From: Theristus sp. LFF4_11
Lineage: Eukaryota; Nematoda; Chromadorea; Monhysterida; Xyalidae
Reading direction: 5' to 3'
Assembly: GCA_030248135.1 (NCBI GenBank)
Contig: JASANC010003765.1
Coordinates: 1 to 64,000 of the forward strand
DNA length: 64,000 bases
Position 1 is the stretch's first letter. Every line of letters starts with the position of its first letter. The translations under genes and the position numbers were made by a program. This document shows, in pieces, positions 13,901-27,406 of the stretch. The notes beneath the pieces were generated by a model. It searched no databases. It was not told where the DNA came from and worked only from the letters and a program-made list of their open reading frames with translations.

Positions 13901-14692
13901 GCGCTGTAAACTGACATTAATAACTGGTTCCAATCAAGAGCATTTCCTTGGTACATACATACAAATATGTTTAATAACTAAATTTTAGCAAGTTATATTA
14001 TTGAAACAGTTTAATAATAATAATGACTTGAATCGTTCTTCACTTTTAATATTGCAATTTGACACTGAAAACTTTCATAACAATCTCGTGAACACAGTTT
14101 TGCTTTTTTCCCAGTATTAAAGTAGTTGATGCAATATAAAAAAGCCGAATAAAATGTTTGCATCAACACATGCGCATCATTAAGAATGACGCAAAATGAA
14201 CGTTCGTTTTGATAAAATAAAGTGTAATCAACTTCTAATATGTGTGGAGTGACAAAACAGCGCACAAACATGTACATGTGCATGTACAAAAACATTTGAG
14301 ACTAATATGATAGTCCTTTAATGAGCGAATTATAATGTTATTCGGCTAAATAATCTGCCATTGGCTAGAAGTCTCTCTTGCTTGATTGCTAAAAAATGGA
14401 ACGAAGGACAAACCAAAAGACCTTCAAAACCGTGGAAACTGAAAAAAACGAATGTGAAAAAACATTTTTAAATGTGCGTATAAGATTTGGTTTATAAACG
14501 CTTTTATTGCATTAATCATTGTCAACTTTGTTAAAAACGAAACTTAGCTATCCTCAGTCTTTACTTCAGCTGAAATTTCATAAACAATCAATAGCGGATC
14601 AAACAGACATTGTTGATTCACAACATAACAGATCACAGTTTTTGCAATTTCTCTGTCTCTTCTGCTCTACGGGTTACTGTTAATTTGAAAAC

Positions 14693-17600
14693 ATGGACAG
14701 CGATCGAGACGTGGATTCACCGCAAAACGATTCCACTGAATCCGTTAACAACAGTAACACGACTAATAATAAGACGACGTCGCCGTTGACTGATAAGGTA
14801 CAGGTTTACGTGTGTATTGCATTGCTGCACTTAAATTTACCGTGACATGCTTGAAAATCTGACTACATACAATAAAAAATGAGTTTGAAAATTTCTCATC
14901 TGTTTCAGAACGAAAACACCATCGCGTCAAAAACGCTCGAAGACTGGGAGAACAACCGCAAGGCACTAGAGCGTATGCTTGGCTTAGGTCTGTGCGATTG
15001 TTTTGGGATTAAGAACATCGGGGCAATTTCTAGTTTTGCAGAACTATCAAAAATTTTGACCATCGTTTGAGTTATATGTACATATACATATACACTGTAC
15101 ATGTAACCGTGAAAAGTTACCCACTACATCCACTCAATGGTCATAAGGCTAATAGGGTACCATTCCCGTGCTACGGAATAACAGTACAAAGGAGATAGCA
15201 AATAAAACAGATCAAGCCGCCCTTTTAAAACCGGTCAATATTTAAGTGATGTATTTCATTGTCAATATGAAATTTTAATCACCTTAACGTTTCGAAGCAG
15301 TTTCAGGCTTTCGCCCCGGCAACTTCATGCCGACGCCTCCACTGCTTGCGGCAGCATTTCAACATCCACTCGCGTTCACCAACGCTGCTGTGCTGCCTGC
15401 ATTAACGTCGGCAAGCACCCCCGGTGAGAGTGGACTTGACTCGCCAACTGGAGGCGAGCCTGAGGACCTTTCGTTCAAGGTACATCCGATTGATTTACTG
15501 TGTGTATTTTTTCTAACTTTAATGACTTGAAATTTTATTTCAGTAAGATATCTAGACTCCTTCTGAAACCTTCTTCTTATCAAAGTGCCAATATTATATA
15601 GTTTAATTATTGTATCGCGCTCCTAAGTACCTAGGTACATACGGCTAAAGATGACTGTGAATGCGATTTTACGTTACATGAGCATTGTGCATGGACACTG
15701 TATATTTTGTACGTACGTACATATGTCTCATAATTCAATCCACTGCTTCAAGGTCAATTTCAGAGTTTCAGATTTAGTTTTTTAAAGTTTACACTTTTTT
15801 CAACTTAGGCGGGAAAATGCTCTCCGAGCTCGCCCGACGACGGTGGTGGCACTCCTCAACCTTCCTCTGGTGACTCGATTGGCCTCGCAGACAGTAGCAG
15901 CAGCGGAGGTCCACAGCAAACCTGGTCTTACGAAGAACAATTCAAACAGGTATGTTCAATGTGTGTACGCACGTCCTTTTCAATATGATGGACTGAAAAG
16001 GCTTGAATTTTCAATTGTTATTTTGATTAAATTTTGCCGTAACTTATTACGTTAATCATATAATTAATACATGTCGTGTTTTATTTATTGCTGTAACTCA
16101 TTATATTTTGTGTGTATTGTTTAGCTACAGTGTAAATGTATGTAATTGGTCTCCTACCCTTTAATCTAATTCAATTTATCAAAACAAATTTTTGCTTGTT
16201 TGTTGGCAGTATGCACCTACCAGTTTTATGACAGCAAATCAATGCATTCCTCAGAAGCCATGGTGTTATATGCCATATGAAAGCACAGAAAAGCGCAGTG
16301 AAAGAACTGGTCAGCTTGTGAATATCATCAGCATGTATTTTCATAAATTATTTAAAAAACATATTGCACGCCCATTATATTGGGATGACTACATGGTATT
16401 ACGGCGCTTAAATGCATCTGGTGGTGCGGTATTGTTGTATTCATCAATTTGTCGCCTTCGAAACCATTTTGTCTGTGTACATGTTTCGATTTATGTTAAC
16501 GGATTGTAGTTTTAACATTGCGAACCATGTTAATGCCTCATCAAACATTCATCAACATCATTTAACATCCACTGTGTACATTCAAACGTCCAACCAAAAC
16601 AATTATTGACAAATCCATTGATTTAACACAATCGGTTTTAGGTCTGCTGCTGTATTTTTATTATGATGCATCATACTGTTGCTATGATTATGTTATTTCA
16701 TGAACAAAATACATGTACACGTACACGTATGTACAGCTGTACACATGAGCATGCACGTTGCTTAGTAAGAAACTAAGATGCTGCACAATGCTGCCACGAC
16801 ACAATATAATAATCTACAGTTGTAGATAGATAATAGGAGGATTGTACAATGTTTAAGGTTAGGGCTGTTGGCGACAACCGCGACATGCTAATAGACATGA
16901 AGCGGATATACAATGGCATTATTGGTTGGCATAAGTACATCAACATACCCGAGCATGTATGTTCATTTCTGGTATAAGCCAATTCCCAGGACTATTAACT
17001 GACTATTACAGTAGTTCATGGGTATTTGTCAGATCTAAAAACAATAGATATACAATGTATGTATTTGCTTTTCCTTCATCTCATACGCACTTGGGTCACA
17101 TGTACATAGCGAACCCAAAGAAAAATAAATGAATTGTCTCGCACAGCGTGAAATGTATTTAAACCCCGTGCCACCCACTACAAGAAGAGGTTAATAGATA
17201 ATAGAGACTCAGACAGTAAATTAAAACGAGCAAAGAGCATATTTCCGGCGAATGTATATAATGAGAGAATGGCAATATACACTGTACAGGCAATCAACCG
17301 TTGGGCCACTCGAGGTTTGAAACCGCAAGACTTAATGGAACTACGCGGCTTTAAAGTGAATGTTTTAATGAATATTTCTGGTAAAAACGCGCTTAAAACA
17401 AATATATTTATGTACGAACATACGTCCATGATAATTATTACCAAGTTTGTCCAATAATCAAAAACTATTTTTTGTGGGTCCACAACGTACAACTTTAAGT
17501 TATTGCTTTTACATGTTCAGTATGTATCTATTTTCACATATTTGTGTACATTGTACATGCGTAGAAGTGTACAAATTGTAAGTGCACACTAATTAAATGT

Positions 17601-20600
17601 GTTGATCCTAAATGTTTCCATAACAGTTAATAATGATATTTACGCACGCTACGGTAGACAAACATTGTACAATACTATTAAGGCTGAGATATTGTGTGCT
17701 CAATAGAAGTATCCGTTTGTTTGTTCCATGGGGAATTGAGTATACGGTAGCGCATACACCATACAGTGTTGTACTTCGACACATTACTTTTAACGTAGAT
17801 ATTAAAAATATGGCGCAATAATTGCGCATACAAACATGATATTTACAGTATACGGTTTTCTGAACGGTATCCTCAATCTGTTTTTTTCTTTTTATTTCAG
17901 CTATACGAGCTTGGCGATGACCCGAAGCGAAAGGAATGGCTGGATGATTGGCTCAGTTTCATGCATAAAATCGGTACGTAATGGACGTGTTTAAATCTTA
18001 CATTATTATTATTTAGTCCTTAACGCATTCCTTGAGAAGTCTTGGACAACGTAGAACCCACATGTACATACATAGTACATTACGATTTTAAATTAAAACC
18101 ATCAGTCAATGTCAAAAGTGTGAGTACGTGTATCCGTGTGTTGTGTGATGGTAATCTCTTGTCGAATGTGTTTACATTCCTGACAACAATCGATTTTGAT
18201 TCGTTTCAAGACAACGCTTTAAAGATTCAGATCTGATGCTGCATAGACAAACCATATGACGGATATAATAAAATCATATTCTGTGTGGTGTTACTCAGCT
18301 AACAATCCACAAGTACTCGAAGAGTAAACCAGGCAACAGAAAAGTTATAAAACAGTTGTATTTGATCGTTTGGACACGCACATTATTTCGCCAATAATCG
18401 TTGAAAATTCATTGACTTCGTCGGTTAGAGGCAAACAGTTTGAATTTTATTTCATTGTTACTCGTGGATTCAAGAATGTCGTTTTGCAATAAAAATAAAA
18501 TTCTCTGCAAAAATAAGACACAGGGTAACTGAAAACTGCTTAACAAGTTTTATGCTCTGTTCAAAACTACTGTGACATTGATTGAATGGTGTTCTAACTA
18601 TAATAGGGCTAATTTAGATGTCGTTCGGTATTGCGACACTTGATCACTTAATCATCGAGAAAGTCCACAAACTTCGACCTCACATTCTCAACAATGAAAG
18701 ACTCGAGTAATTAAAATTCCAGCTACTTTTGGACCACCCTGCACTACGCGCAACCGGTATATAAACACATAATATAACCGAGATTGTTCAAATAAAATGA
18801 AAACATCAGCATCTTCAAAGTTATAAAGAATTCAGTTTTAACAATATGAAGAGACAGTCGATTGTGTCTGGAGGGAAAAACTTTTATTGTGCGCCAACAC
18901 TCATCCCATTACATAATAATAAAATTGGAGTCGATCAAAATGTCTTCAGCCGACGGTTGCATTACGGCCTATTGTGTACTGAAGATGTTCTTGCTAAAGG
19001 TGCGTCTATGTATCTGCTTCATCTCAAGCTTACATCAAAAGTTCCACGTTTATGTGTTTCATCAAAATAGGTTTCACAATAAAAAGTGCGTCCGCATTGC
19101 TAAACAGGTCTGTTCTGAAGTAGCTGGAGTGCCGGCAGGCGAGTTTTTACATTTTATAAACACAATCAAACAATGTAATGTGTTTTTGTGGCATTGTCAA
19201 ATTAAAAACCGCAGGGATCATTGTGGTCGCGTTTTTTTCGACACTTTTTTGAGAGAGAAAAATTGATAATATGTAATGTGCCTCTTATTGTGAGATCTTA
19301 TATAAAGTAATGGTCTGTTGGTCATGGGGACGCGCGCTGTAGAATGGAAAAGTTGAACTTGTACTTGAATGTTTGCGAAATCCTACGACCATTCGACTTT
19401 TACACCCAGAATAAAAGTTGATCAAGTCTCTACACATGTTGCCTAAAACGACGGAAGTTTAGTTAAAACGAGCTATAAAACACGTACCATTGTTTTATGT
19501 TGACCCAAACTAAAGACCCTTACAATTTCAAACTTGATTCTTGTGTGTGGGGTTATGTATTTGTCTGCTCTGCTGAAAGGAGATCCGAACGAAAAGCCCT
19601 CACAGTACATATATGTATGTATAATGTATCTAGAAGTTACGAAAAAATAACACAAAAATTCACAAAAAATAACATATAACGTCCTTCCAGGCAAACCAGT
19701 GACGCGCATTCCGATCATGGCCAAGCAAGTGCTCGACCTCTACGAGCTCTATCGGCTCGTCGTCTCGCACGGCGGCCTGGTCGAGATCATCAAAAAGAAA
19801 CTGTGGCGCGAGATCACGAAGGGCCTTAATTTGCCATCCTCAATCACGTCGGCTGCGTTCACGCTGCGTACTCAGTGAGCGAGCAGTTTGTTGGTTTTTT
19901 CTTGTGATGTACTGATTGGTTAGTTGACTTTGACGTTACACACCTTAATTTCGCACATGTTACGTTAAGGTATACCCGTATTAATCATCTTAGCAAAACG
20001 CGGTGTTTATGAGCACTTTTTTTTAAACTACAATAAGCATTTCTTCATTTGAGGCGACAGTTGTTCTAATCGGCGAACTGACAAAACGCACAAAATCGCT
20101 CTTTTATTGCTTCAATACAGCACTATGAAACGGCATAAAATTTTGCAACAGAATTGAGAACCCTCTGGAAATGTGTTTAAGATGGACGTTGTAATAGTGG
20201 TACATAGGTGTCCCCCGATGATATTATGTACAGGGGATTCCAAAGATACTGTATTGGATCATCCGTCCATGCATCTATCCAATATCCATCCATTTGGTAA
20301 CGATTACAAGCTGAAAAAAAACAAAAAATTCGAGATACTTTATGTTCAAGAGGTTTTCAGGAAAGAATATTTGGTCACATTTTTACATGAATATACAGCA
20401 CAACACATACAGTAGTTACAGCAACAAAAATCTGATCTCCACTTGTCGACCACCCTGTCCGTGACATATTCCCATATAAAAATTAAAAACACGCCTGTTT
20501 CAAACATTTCATTTTTTTCGCTCGCTGACTGAATGTAAAAAATGCGCACACGTTTAATCATATCTACTGGATATTTCTATGTACACAATGATTCTTTTGG

Positions 20601-23600
20601 CAATACTGCGAAATCCGTGGGCAAGCTGAGCTTCGGCTGCATCAAATTTCACCAAAAATTGCACTTCGAATTTTGAATCATCGTTTTATTTTTCACCGTT
20701 GCCATCTTGCTTTACTGCTTCATCAATTCAAACCATTTTACACAGCACATAATTTTCGAATGTAACAACATAACACGTCCCGATTTTAATGCGTTAAAAT
20801 GCATTGTGTGAAGAGAGGGACTAAAAATCGTAGCCCACCCGTGTAAGCGAACCCACCCGGAAGCTGTTTAGCGCCTTCCAGCCAGCGAAATTTTCAAAAA
20901 TAAAACTAAAATGTGCTAAAGTCATCTGTTACTTGTTGCGTTTAATTCATCACACATACAAAAAACCTTTTCGAAACCGAGATTTTATAGACGCGGTTCA
21001 CCGGGGGAATGTATATAACGAAACGAAATTTCTTATTTACTGTATATATGACGAAACATTAACAGTTGCCGGCAGCTCAGAAAAAACGCATTGAATGGTC
21101 GTCCAAAACTGGCATCGGGGTTTTGTTATGTGGAGCTTTGAGGTGGTTTGGTAATTTTTTATTGTATTGGGCTTTTACGACACATTCGAATACGTCGAAA
21201 CGTTAACGCTCGCTAGTTCGGTGATCAAAACGCAATCAGTGTAATATAAGTCGCGAGAAATTTCGTCGACTTTTACAGCTGAATCTCGTTTTTTTTTGGC
21301 GGCGTGTGCGTGATTTTATGATTTCGCCATTCTCTTATTGGATGATTATAAAAAAGACCCCGGTATCTTTGGCGCCTTGTTCTGTTTTCGGTTTTGTTTT
21401 ATTTCTCTCTGGTATTTTTTATTGTAATGAAAACCCGAGGAAATGCAGTTGTCAGTGTCGTCACAAATTCTCATTTGTTTTGAAAAAAACCGATTTGTAA
21501 ATTCGCCAGGAAAACTTGAAAAACGAATGTTCCACTGTTTTTCCTGTTTTGAGTGCTTGGCTTGATGACATCAACTTACTCCAATACTAATGATCCCAAC
21601 TCCGAAAACATATGTTCTCTGTTCTCTCGAGATAATGAAAATGCAGATGAATAAAATTACCATTTTCAAATTTCCCATTCAAACAAATTTCAAGTTCAAA
21701 GTTTCAAATCGATTAATGACAATGACGACGATGACGACAATCTTTTTTGACTCGTGTACCAAAAACCACCATAAACTTTCCTCACCTCCCATCCTACAGT
21801 ATATAATTATTTTATGCGTGCATGCCAGCGCTTAACACTGCAAAATAATACAACCAATAAAAACCGAGAGGGAATGAAAGAAAGAATGAACGAAAAGACG
21901 AACAGCAAGCTATAAGAGAACACAGGACACAGAAAATAAAAAAAGGCGCCAAACAATTTTTATTGTTGCCGACGGTTTTTGGCGTCATCAAAAGAAATGT
22001 AATACGAATAGATTCGAAGGCGAATTTTAAGAGCGCGTGTTTTAATTTCGCACCACATCTACATGTATGTACATTGTATGTACCCATATACCGAACCACA
22101 CGTGCACTTCATAAAAATGATGGTAACGAGATGGAATCTACATGTCCCATCGACTGGAAAAAGTAAAAAGGCGCTAATAACATAAAATATCACGCAAAAC
22201 GACATAAAACGAGAAGCGCAACATTTTCGCCGGTTTTCTGCCTGAAGCTATATCAGTCCAGATCATAAAATATTGCCCGTCGCTGACACAACTGTGTGCG
22301 ACACGCGAAAAGTTGTCCAGCTCGTTAAAGAGGATCATTCGCGGATGGGTTGCGCTGGGATTGAATTTGCAACAATGTTGCTGTGCATCTGGGTGGTATT
22401 TATTGAGAAACGGGGATGGATAACGTGTGAAACTTGTGCGATTTATAAGTTGTGATAATGAGTTTTTTGAACGACGGAAGGAAGACCTTTAAAGCTGAAC
22501 TTTCACTTTAAAAAAACAAAGCCCAAGACTTGATCAGATTAATTTTTAAAGTGTTCAATCTCTGTTACCAATGCTGATCCGCACCAACACACGGTTTCTT
22601 TGAACCTACGGTCCTTATTTGAAAGTGTTTTTTTCTCGTGACTCTGTCCAAACCAATCACCACAACAAAAGCACTCGCATAACGCATATACAAAGATCAA
22701 CTTCCTACACCTAATGGGATTACAATTCTATTACAAACTTTACATTTTCCCACGCTTTTTTCCCGCGCAGATACCAGAAATACCTGTACGACTACGAGTG
22801 CGACCGTGAGAACATGAGTTCGCCGACCGAGTTGCAGAAGGCGATTGATGAGAACCGACGCGAGGGGCGCCGGCAGACGCAGAGTTTCACGCCGTACGCG
22901 GTCGCGCCGACAATGCTAACCGGTATTACTGTAGATTACTGTATCGCGGGTTACGGTAGGTGGCTACTGTATCCGGCACGTTGATTGGCAATGCGTTGAA
23001 AAGCACACAATCTGTAGACAAGTTTACTGAATAAGTCGGCTAGGAATTTGTCGAGTTTCAATAAATCAATCACGCCAGGATGCAATGCGTGGTGTCAACG
23101 TTGGTCCACAGGGAAAAGAACTATCCAAATGTACGCCAAATGTACACACGTATGTATTAATACCTGAGAGCATTTTGCAAAAATTGAATGTTGTTTTCGG
23201 TATCGAGGTCGATCAACGCGGAACGGGTGTGGAAGGAAGCAGGCCAATTTTCATTGTTGAAAAACCGTTCAAAACGGCGCCAAAAACACAGAAACCCCAT
23301 TTTTTAGACGATGATTCCAACAACAATCTGGCTGGTAACGGCGCCGCGTTCGCAGCAGCGTACCGCGATCAGCAGCTGGCGGCGCTCGAGACGCAGCGAC
23401 AACTGGAGCGAGCGCAAAGGTTCGCAAATTCGTCGGCACAAAAGGCCAACATTCTTCTTCAGCAGAAAATTTTGACGATACAGTCGAACTCTAAATTATG
23501 GGGAATCAGCTGATTCGTTGGTGATTACGGTATGCATGCTTTCTCTGCAAACCAACCTCCGCCATTACAGCAATGCCTGCACATATAGAGCATGCATACC

Positions 23601-25784
23601 GTAATCAAAAAACCAATCAGCTGATTCCCTATAATTTATAGGTCGACTGTATACTGCACCGTTTCGACTTCTAAAAATTTTGTCACTAATCAAAAAAATC
23701 ATACCCAATGTTTGGCCGACCCACTAACTAAGCTGCGGTACAGCGGATCGATTCAGACCAAAAATCAAACCCTTACCCGCAAAACTACAACTGTAACCCT
23801 AACACTAAAGCTCTAAAAAACACACCGAAGTCTGAAAAACACCCACAGCACTACATAAAGTTCGCTGTTTGCGGTTTCGCCAGGTAGACGCATACCGCGG
23901 TCGCGGTGCTCCCTGGCTCGTCAGTGCGACGGACACCAGGCAGAACTGCCGAAGGTGTTTCCCACAGACAGATCTTGTAGTAGAACTTAACTGAGCGAAG
24001 CACTGTACAACTGCTAGAGTCATCTGCGCAAACCAAAATAACCGAATCGATCGTTTCCAGAGCGGCGGTGGAGGCGATCCAGAAACACCAGCAGCACTTG
24101 TCGGCCGCCACGACGACGACGACGTCATCCTCCAGCAACACCAACAACAATGCCGGATGCCATTCAGCTGCCCACTCCGGCCGCGCCAGCACCAGCAGCA
24201 GCAGTCACGGTGACACGGACAACGGCAACGCGGAGCACGGCGGCACGTCCAACAACGCCACCACCAACAACAGCAACAGTCGATCGGCGGACGGCGGCAC
24301 GGCGCCGCCAAAGAGGGCGAAACTGTCGTTGTCAACGCCCACGGCCGCGTTGTTGATGAATGCGTCGACGACCGGTGCGGACTCGAACAACGAGAATAAC
24401 GGCCTCGTGAACGGGCCGCCACTCTCCGCCGACGAACAGCAACAGGCGGCGCACGCGGCGCAGGTGGCCGCGACCGCAGCGCTCGGCGGACTCTTCGGCG
24501 GGCTGCCGTCGGCGCACATCAAAATGACCAGTCGCGGTTGGTCGGGACGCGGGGTGGACGGTTTTTTGGGAGATGCGGCTGGTCTGGACGCGGGGTGGAC
24601 GGTTGTTTGGGGGATGCGGTTGGTCTGGACGCGGGGTGGACGGTTTTTGGGAGATGCGGTTGGTCTGGACGCGGGGTGGACGGTTTTTGGGAGATGCGGT
24701 TGGTCTGGACGCGGGGTGGACGGTTTTTGGGAGATGCGGTTGGTCTGGACGCGGGGTGGACGGTTTTTTGGGTGATGCGGCTGGTCTGGACGCGGGGTGG
24801 ACGGTTTTTAGGGTGATGCGGTTAGTCTGGACGCGGGGTGGACGGTTTTTTTTAGAGATGCGGTTGGTCCGGACGCGGGGTGAACGTTTTTTTGGGAGAT
24901 GCGGTTGGTATGGACGCGGGGTGGACGGTTTTTTGGGAGATGCGGTTGGTCTGGACGCGGGGTGGACGGTTTTTTTGGGAGATGCGGTTGGTCCGGACGC
25001 GGGGTGGAGGTTTTTTGGGAGATGCGGTTAGTCTGGACGCGGGGTGGACGGTTTTTTGAGAGATGCGGTTGGTCTGGACGCGGGGTGGACGGTTTTTTGG
25101 GAGATGTGGTTGGTCCGGACGCGGGGTGGACGGTTTTTGGGAGATGCGGTTGGTCTGGACGCGGGGTGGACGGTTTTTTGGGAGATGCGGTTGGTCTGGA
25201 CGCGGGGTGGACGGTTTTTTGGGAGATGCGGTTGGTCTGGACGCGGGGTAGACGGTTTTTTGGGTGATGTGGTTGGTCTGGACGCGGGGTGGACGGTTTT
25301 TTGGAAGATGATGCGGCTGGTCTAGAGTCTGGACGCGGGGTGGACGGTTTTTTTGGAGATGCGGCTAGTCTGGACGCGGGGTGGACGGTTTTTTGAGAGA
25401 TGCGGTTGGTCTGGACGCGGGGTGGGCGTTTTTGGGGGGGGGAGGATTCGGTTGGTCTGGGAGCGGTGTGGACGGTTTTTTGGGGATGCGTTTGATATTT
25501 CAACCATAAAAAACAATGTACGTTCGTTGTTCTTTACTGTAATTCAACATGTTTAGCATGCTCTGCGAAAAAAGTGACAGGTTTGAACAAACAAACAAAC
25601 TTTACAATTTTTCTCAGGCGACCACTCATTCGCCGGCGGCGACACCGGCAACCAGCACTCGTTGGTGGTCAGCATGGAGATCAACGGCATCATGTACCAG
25701 GGTGTTCTGTTCGCGCTCAATCCCGCGCCGAACCCGCCGACCGCGCCGCTGAGGATACAGACCGCAACGGCGCTCACACAATAG
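14693..25784 (+). CDS. ARID3: ARID3 / Dead-ringer / CFI-1 family transcription factor
   Basis: Exons: 14693-14797, 14909-14987, 15307-15479, 15809-15949, 17901-17973, 19691-19874, 22771-22922, 23308-23419, 24061-24536 and 25618-25784 (stop TAG). All junction phases fit, giving 553 aa. The N-terminus is Ser/Asn/Pro-rich. The extended ARID DNA-binding domain spans about residues 160-285: WSYEEQFKQLYEL, DDPKRKEWLDDWLSFMHKIG, PVTRIPIMAKQVLDLYELY, KKLWREITKGLNLPSSITSA, YLYDYECDREN, NRREGRRQ. A Q/A-rich coiled segment (AALETQRQLERAQ) and a Thr/Ser/Asn-rich stretch with a basic PPKRAKL motif follow. The last exon encodes the REKLES-type C-terminal domain (LVVSMEINGIMYQGVLFAL), specific to ARID3. Family members bind AT-rich DNA and specify neurons and other cells. 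Intron 9 is a large minisatellite and intron 8 holds a MITE. Confidence 0.95.
23481..23649. mobile_element. TA-flanked MITE (CAGTCGA family), copy A
   Basis: Terminal inverted repeats begin CAGTCGAACTCTAAATTATG and are flanked by TA on both sides (23479-23480 and 23650-23651), as expected for Tc1/mariner-type insertion. The repeats contain AATCAGCTGATT and TACGGTATGCATGCT. Length 169 bp; no ORF. It lies in ARID3 intron 8, 60 bp after exon 8. Confidence 0.88.
24537..25500 (+). repeat. 41-bp minisatellite in ARID3 intron 9, starting at the splice donor
   Basis: About 23 tandem copies of a G-rich unit of about 41 bp, with consensus blocks GCGGTTGGTCTGGACGCGG, GGTGGACGGTTTTTTGG and GAGAT. Copies vary mainly in the T/G run. 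The first copy begins at the exon 9 donor (CGCG|GTTGGT), so the real donor is itself part of a repeat unit. The array fills almost all of intron 9 (24537-25617). Confidence 0.93.
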
Positions 25785-27406
25785 TGCGTACGTGTGTGGT
25801 GCACTGAGAGCAAAAGAAGAAAGTGAGATTTTTTTTGCGTGAGAAATCATCCGCACAACAATTTATACATTATTATTTGATCTTGTTTGTTATCAGCATG
25901 CACGTGGGATGGGCTCATGCAACCGAATTATGGTTTTGCATTTTGAGCGGTGATATCGCGCGGACACACAGAATGCTGCCAATTAACGTTTCTTTGATTA
26001 TAAAAATGTTGAGCGCAGGACAAGCTCAGCCTTTGTTTTTTTATTATCAATCTGTCGACAGCAATCTGATGAATCTCTTCTTTTTATTTGTCGAAAGACC
26101 GCAATAGATGTCGTATATCATGCTTATTGTTTTAGTGTCATGTGGTGAGACCAAAATTTTTCAATCAAAGAACATGACGGAATGCAGTGTTTCAATTGCT
26201 AACAAAAGAAATCTATGTTATCATTCAGTTTCGAACAGGGTTGAAAAACTGTTGGTCTCCGTAGTTTAGTTGGAATGTTTGGGCTTCTTTATCGTCATAT
26301 CCTGTGATAATTCAAAAAAATGTCATTTTCCCTACCCGATAAAACGAACATCGAAGTTGTGCAACGAACAATGAAATTAAGTCAATTCGGTTTTAAGATT
26401 TTAGTTGAGTTTGCTGTGTTCTTGGTGGAATAATTCTCAGTTGGAGGTGATAAAGTTTCGTCGATTTATTGAAAAATTGTTTTTAGTCCGGTCACAAATT
26501 TTGAATATCGTTCCATGTAGCATACAACGACTGCGTTTGTTTTATGTTGAACTTTTATGTGACTTTCATCCAATGATATGCCAATGAGTTTTATGTGTGT
26601 ATTATGTCCAGATGCAATGTTTTCCTTTTGCTTCATTGTTTTTCCTTTTTCAAATTGCCCTTATCGTGTTTTGCCCCGCATTATTATTGCAAAAAACAGG
26701 TCAGGGATGTTTGAAGCTATTTATCAAAACAGAATCACATCACAAGGTCCCCTTTTACGTGTGAGCCTTTCTGCCCGTTTTTCAAATTTTTCTTGATTCG
26801 GAAATTATGCAAATCCCTATTGTCGTGTTAGTGTTCACAATTTTTTGTCATCAATCGTTGTTGTTCTCTAGTCTCGTTTTTGTTTGCCGTTACGCTCGCT
26901 GATGATTTACCACAAGGTCTTTTATTTGTGAATCGATTTTTCAACGATTCTTTTGCGATTCGAACGCAGTTTTAATTCAAAAGTTGTCACTTTATTTTGT
27001 TTGTACATCACTGAATTGATCATGGACTGCTGTTTCGTGCAGTGAAATATGAAAAACGTTAAGAAATGAGCGTCTATAGAAAGGAATGTCAAAACGTAAC
27101 AAAAATTGGAAACACGGTGAAAGGCAAAAACACCGAAAATCAGTTCACTTTTCACTGTGTACATTGAAGCCACATCTAAACCAAAAAACTGCCATAATCA
27201 GCATGTTACATACACCCTATCACGACACTTGGTTTAAATGTCGGTGGTTTTCAAAACCCGAACCCGAGAAAACGAAACCAACACTAAATACATCCAGTTT
27301 CACAAACCCCTGAGTATTTCCATTGAAAAGCACCGGTAATCAGAGACCCGCATAAATGTGTTGTGAGAACACCGAAAACACAATTTTTCATCCAATAATC
27401 CAAACG
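25785..27406. other. Convergent intergenic region (ARID3 3' end / gene 3 3' end)
   Basis: No exon supported on either strand. The sequence is AT-rich with no long repeat; it presumably contains the 3' untranslated regions of the two converging genes. TTTATT at about 26990 could be a poly(A) signal for the minus-strand gene; no clear AATAAA was found close after the ARID3 stop. Confidence 0.5.

Larger units (their letters stand above)
5768..14692. other. 8.9-kb intergenic spacer between head-to-head GPCR and ARID3 genes
   Basis: No supportable coding exon was found. The spacer is AT-rich and holds a SINE-like copy (7826-7990), an R1 repeat copy (7180-7310) and a fragment with the GGTCTTGACACGA motif (about 7095-7125). 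It also holds short CA/TA microsatellites (for example 9967-9997 and 11380-11392) and many ACATATATG/GTACAT words between 9 and 12.5 kb. It probably carries regulatory DNA and untranslated exons for both genes, but I cannot point to a specific promoter. Confidence 0.6.

Noticed and set aside
24068..25503. Long ORFs on both strands through the ARID3 minisatellite (up to 235 codons)
   Set aside because: They are by-products of a stop-free tandem repeat in all frames; the exon phases on either side require the array to be spliced out. Translation by intron retention is only raised as a hypothesis.
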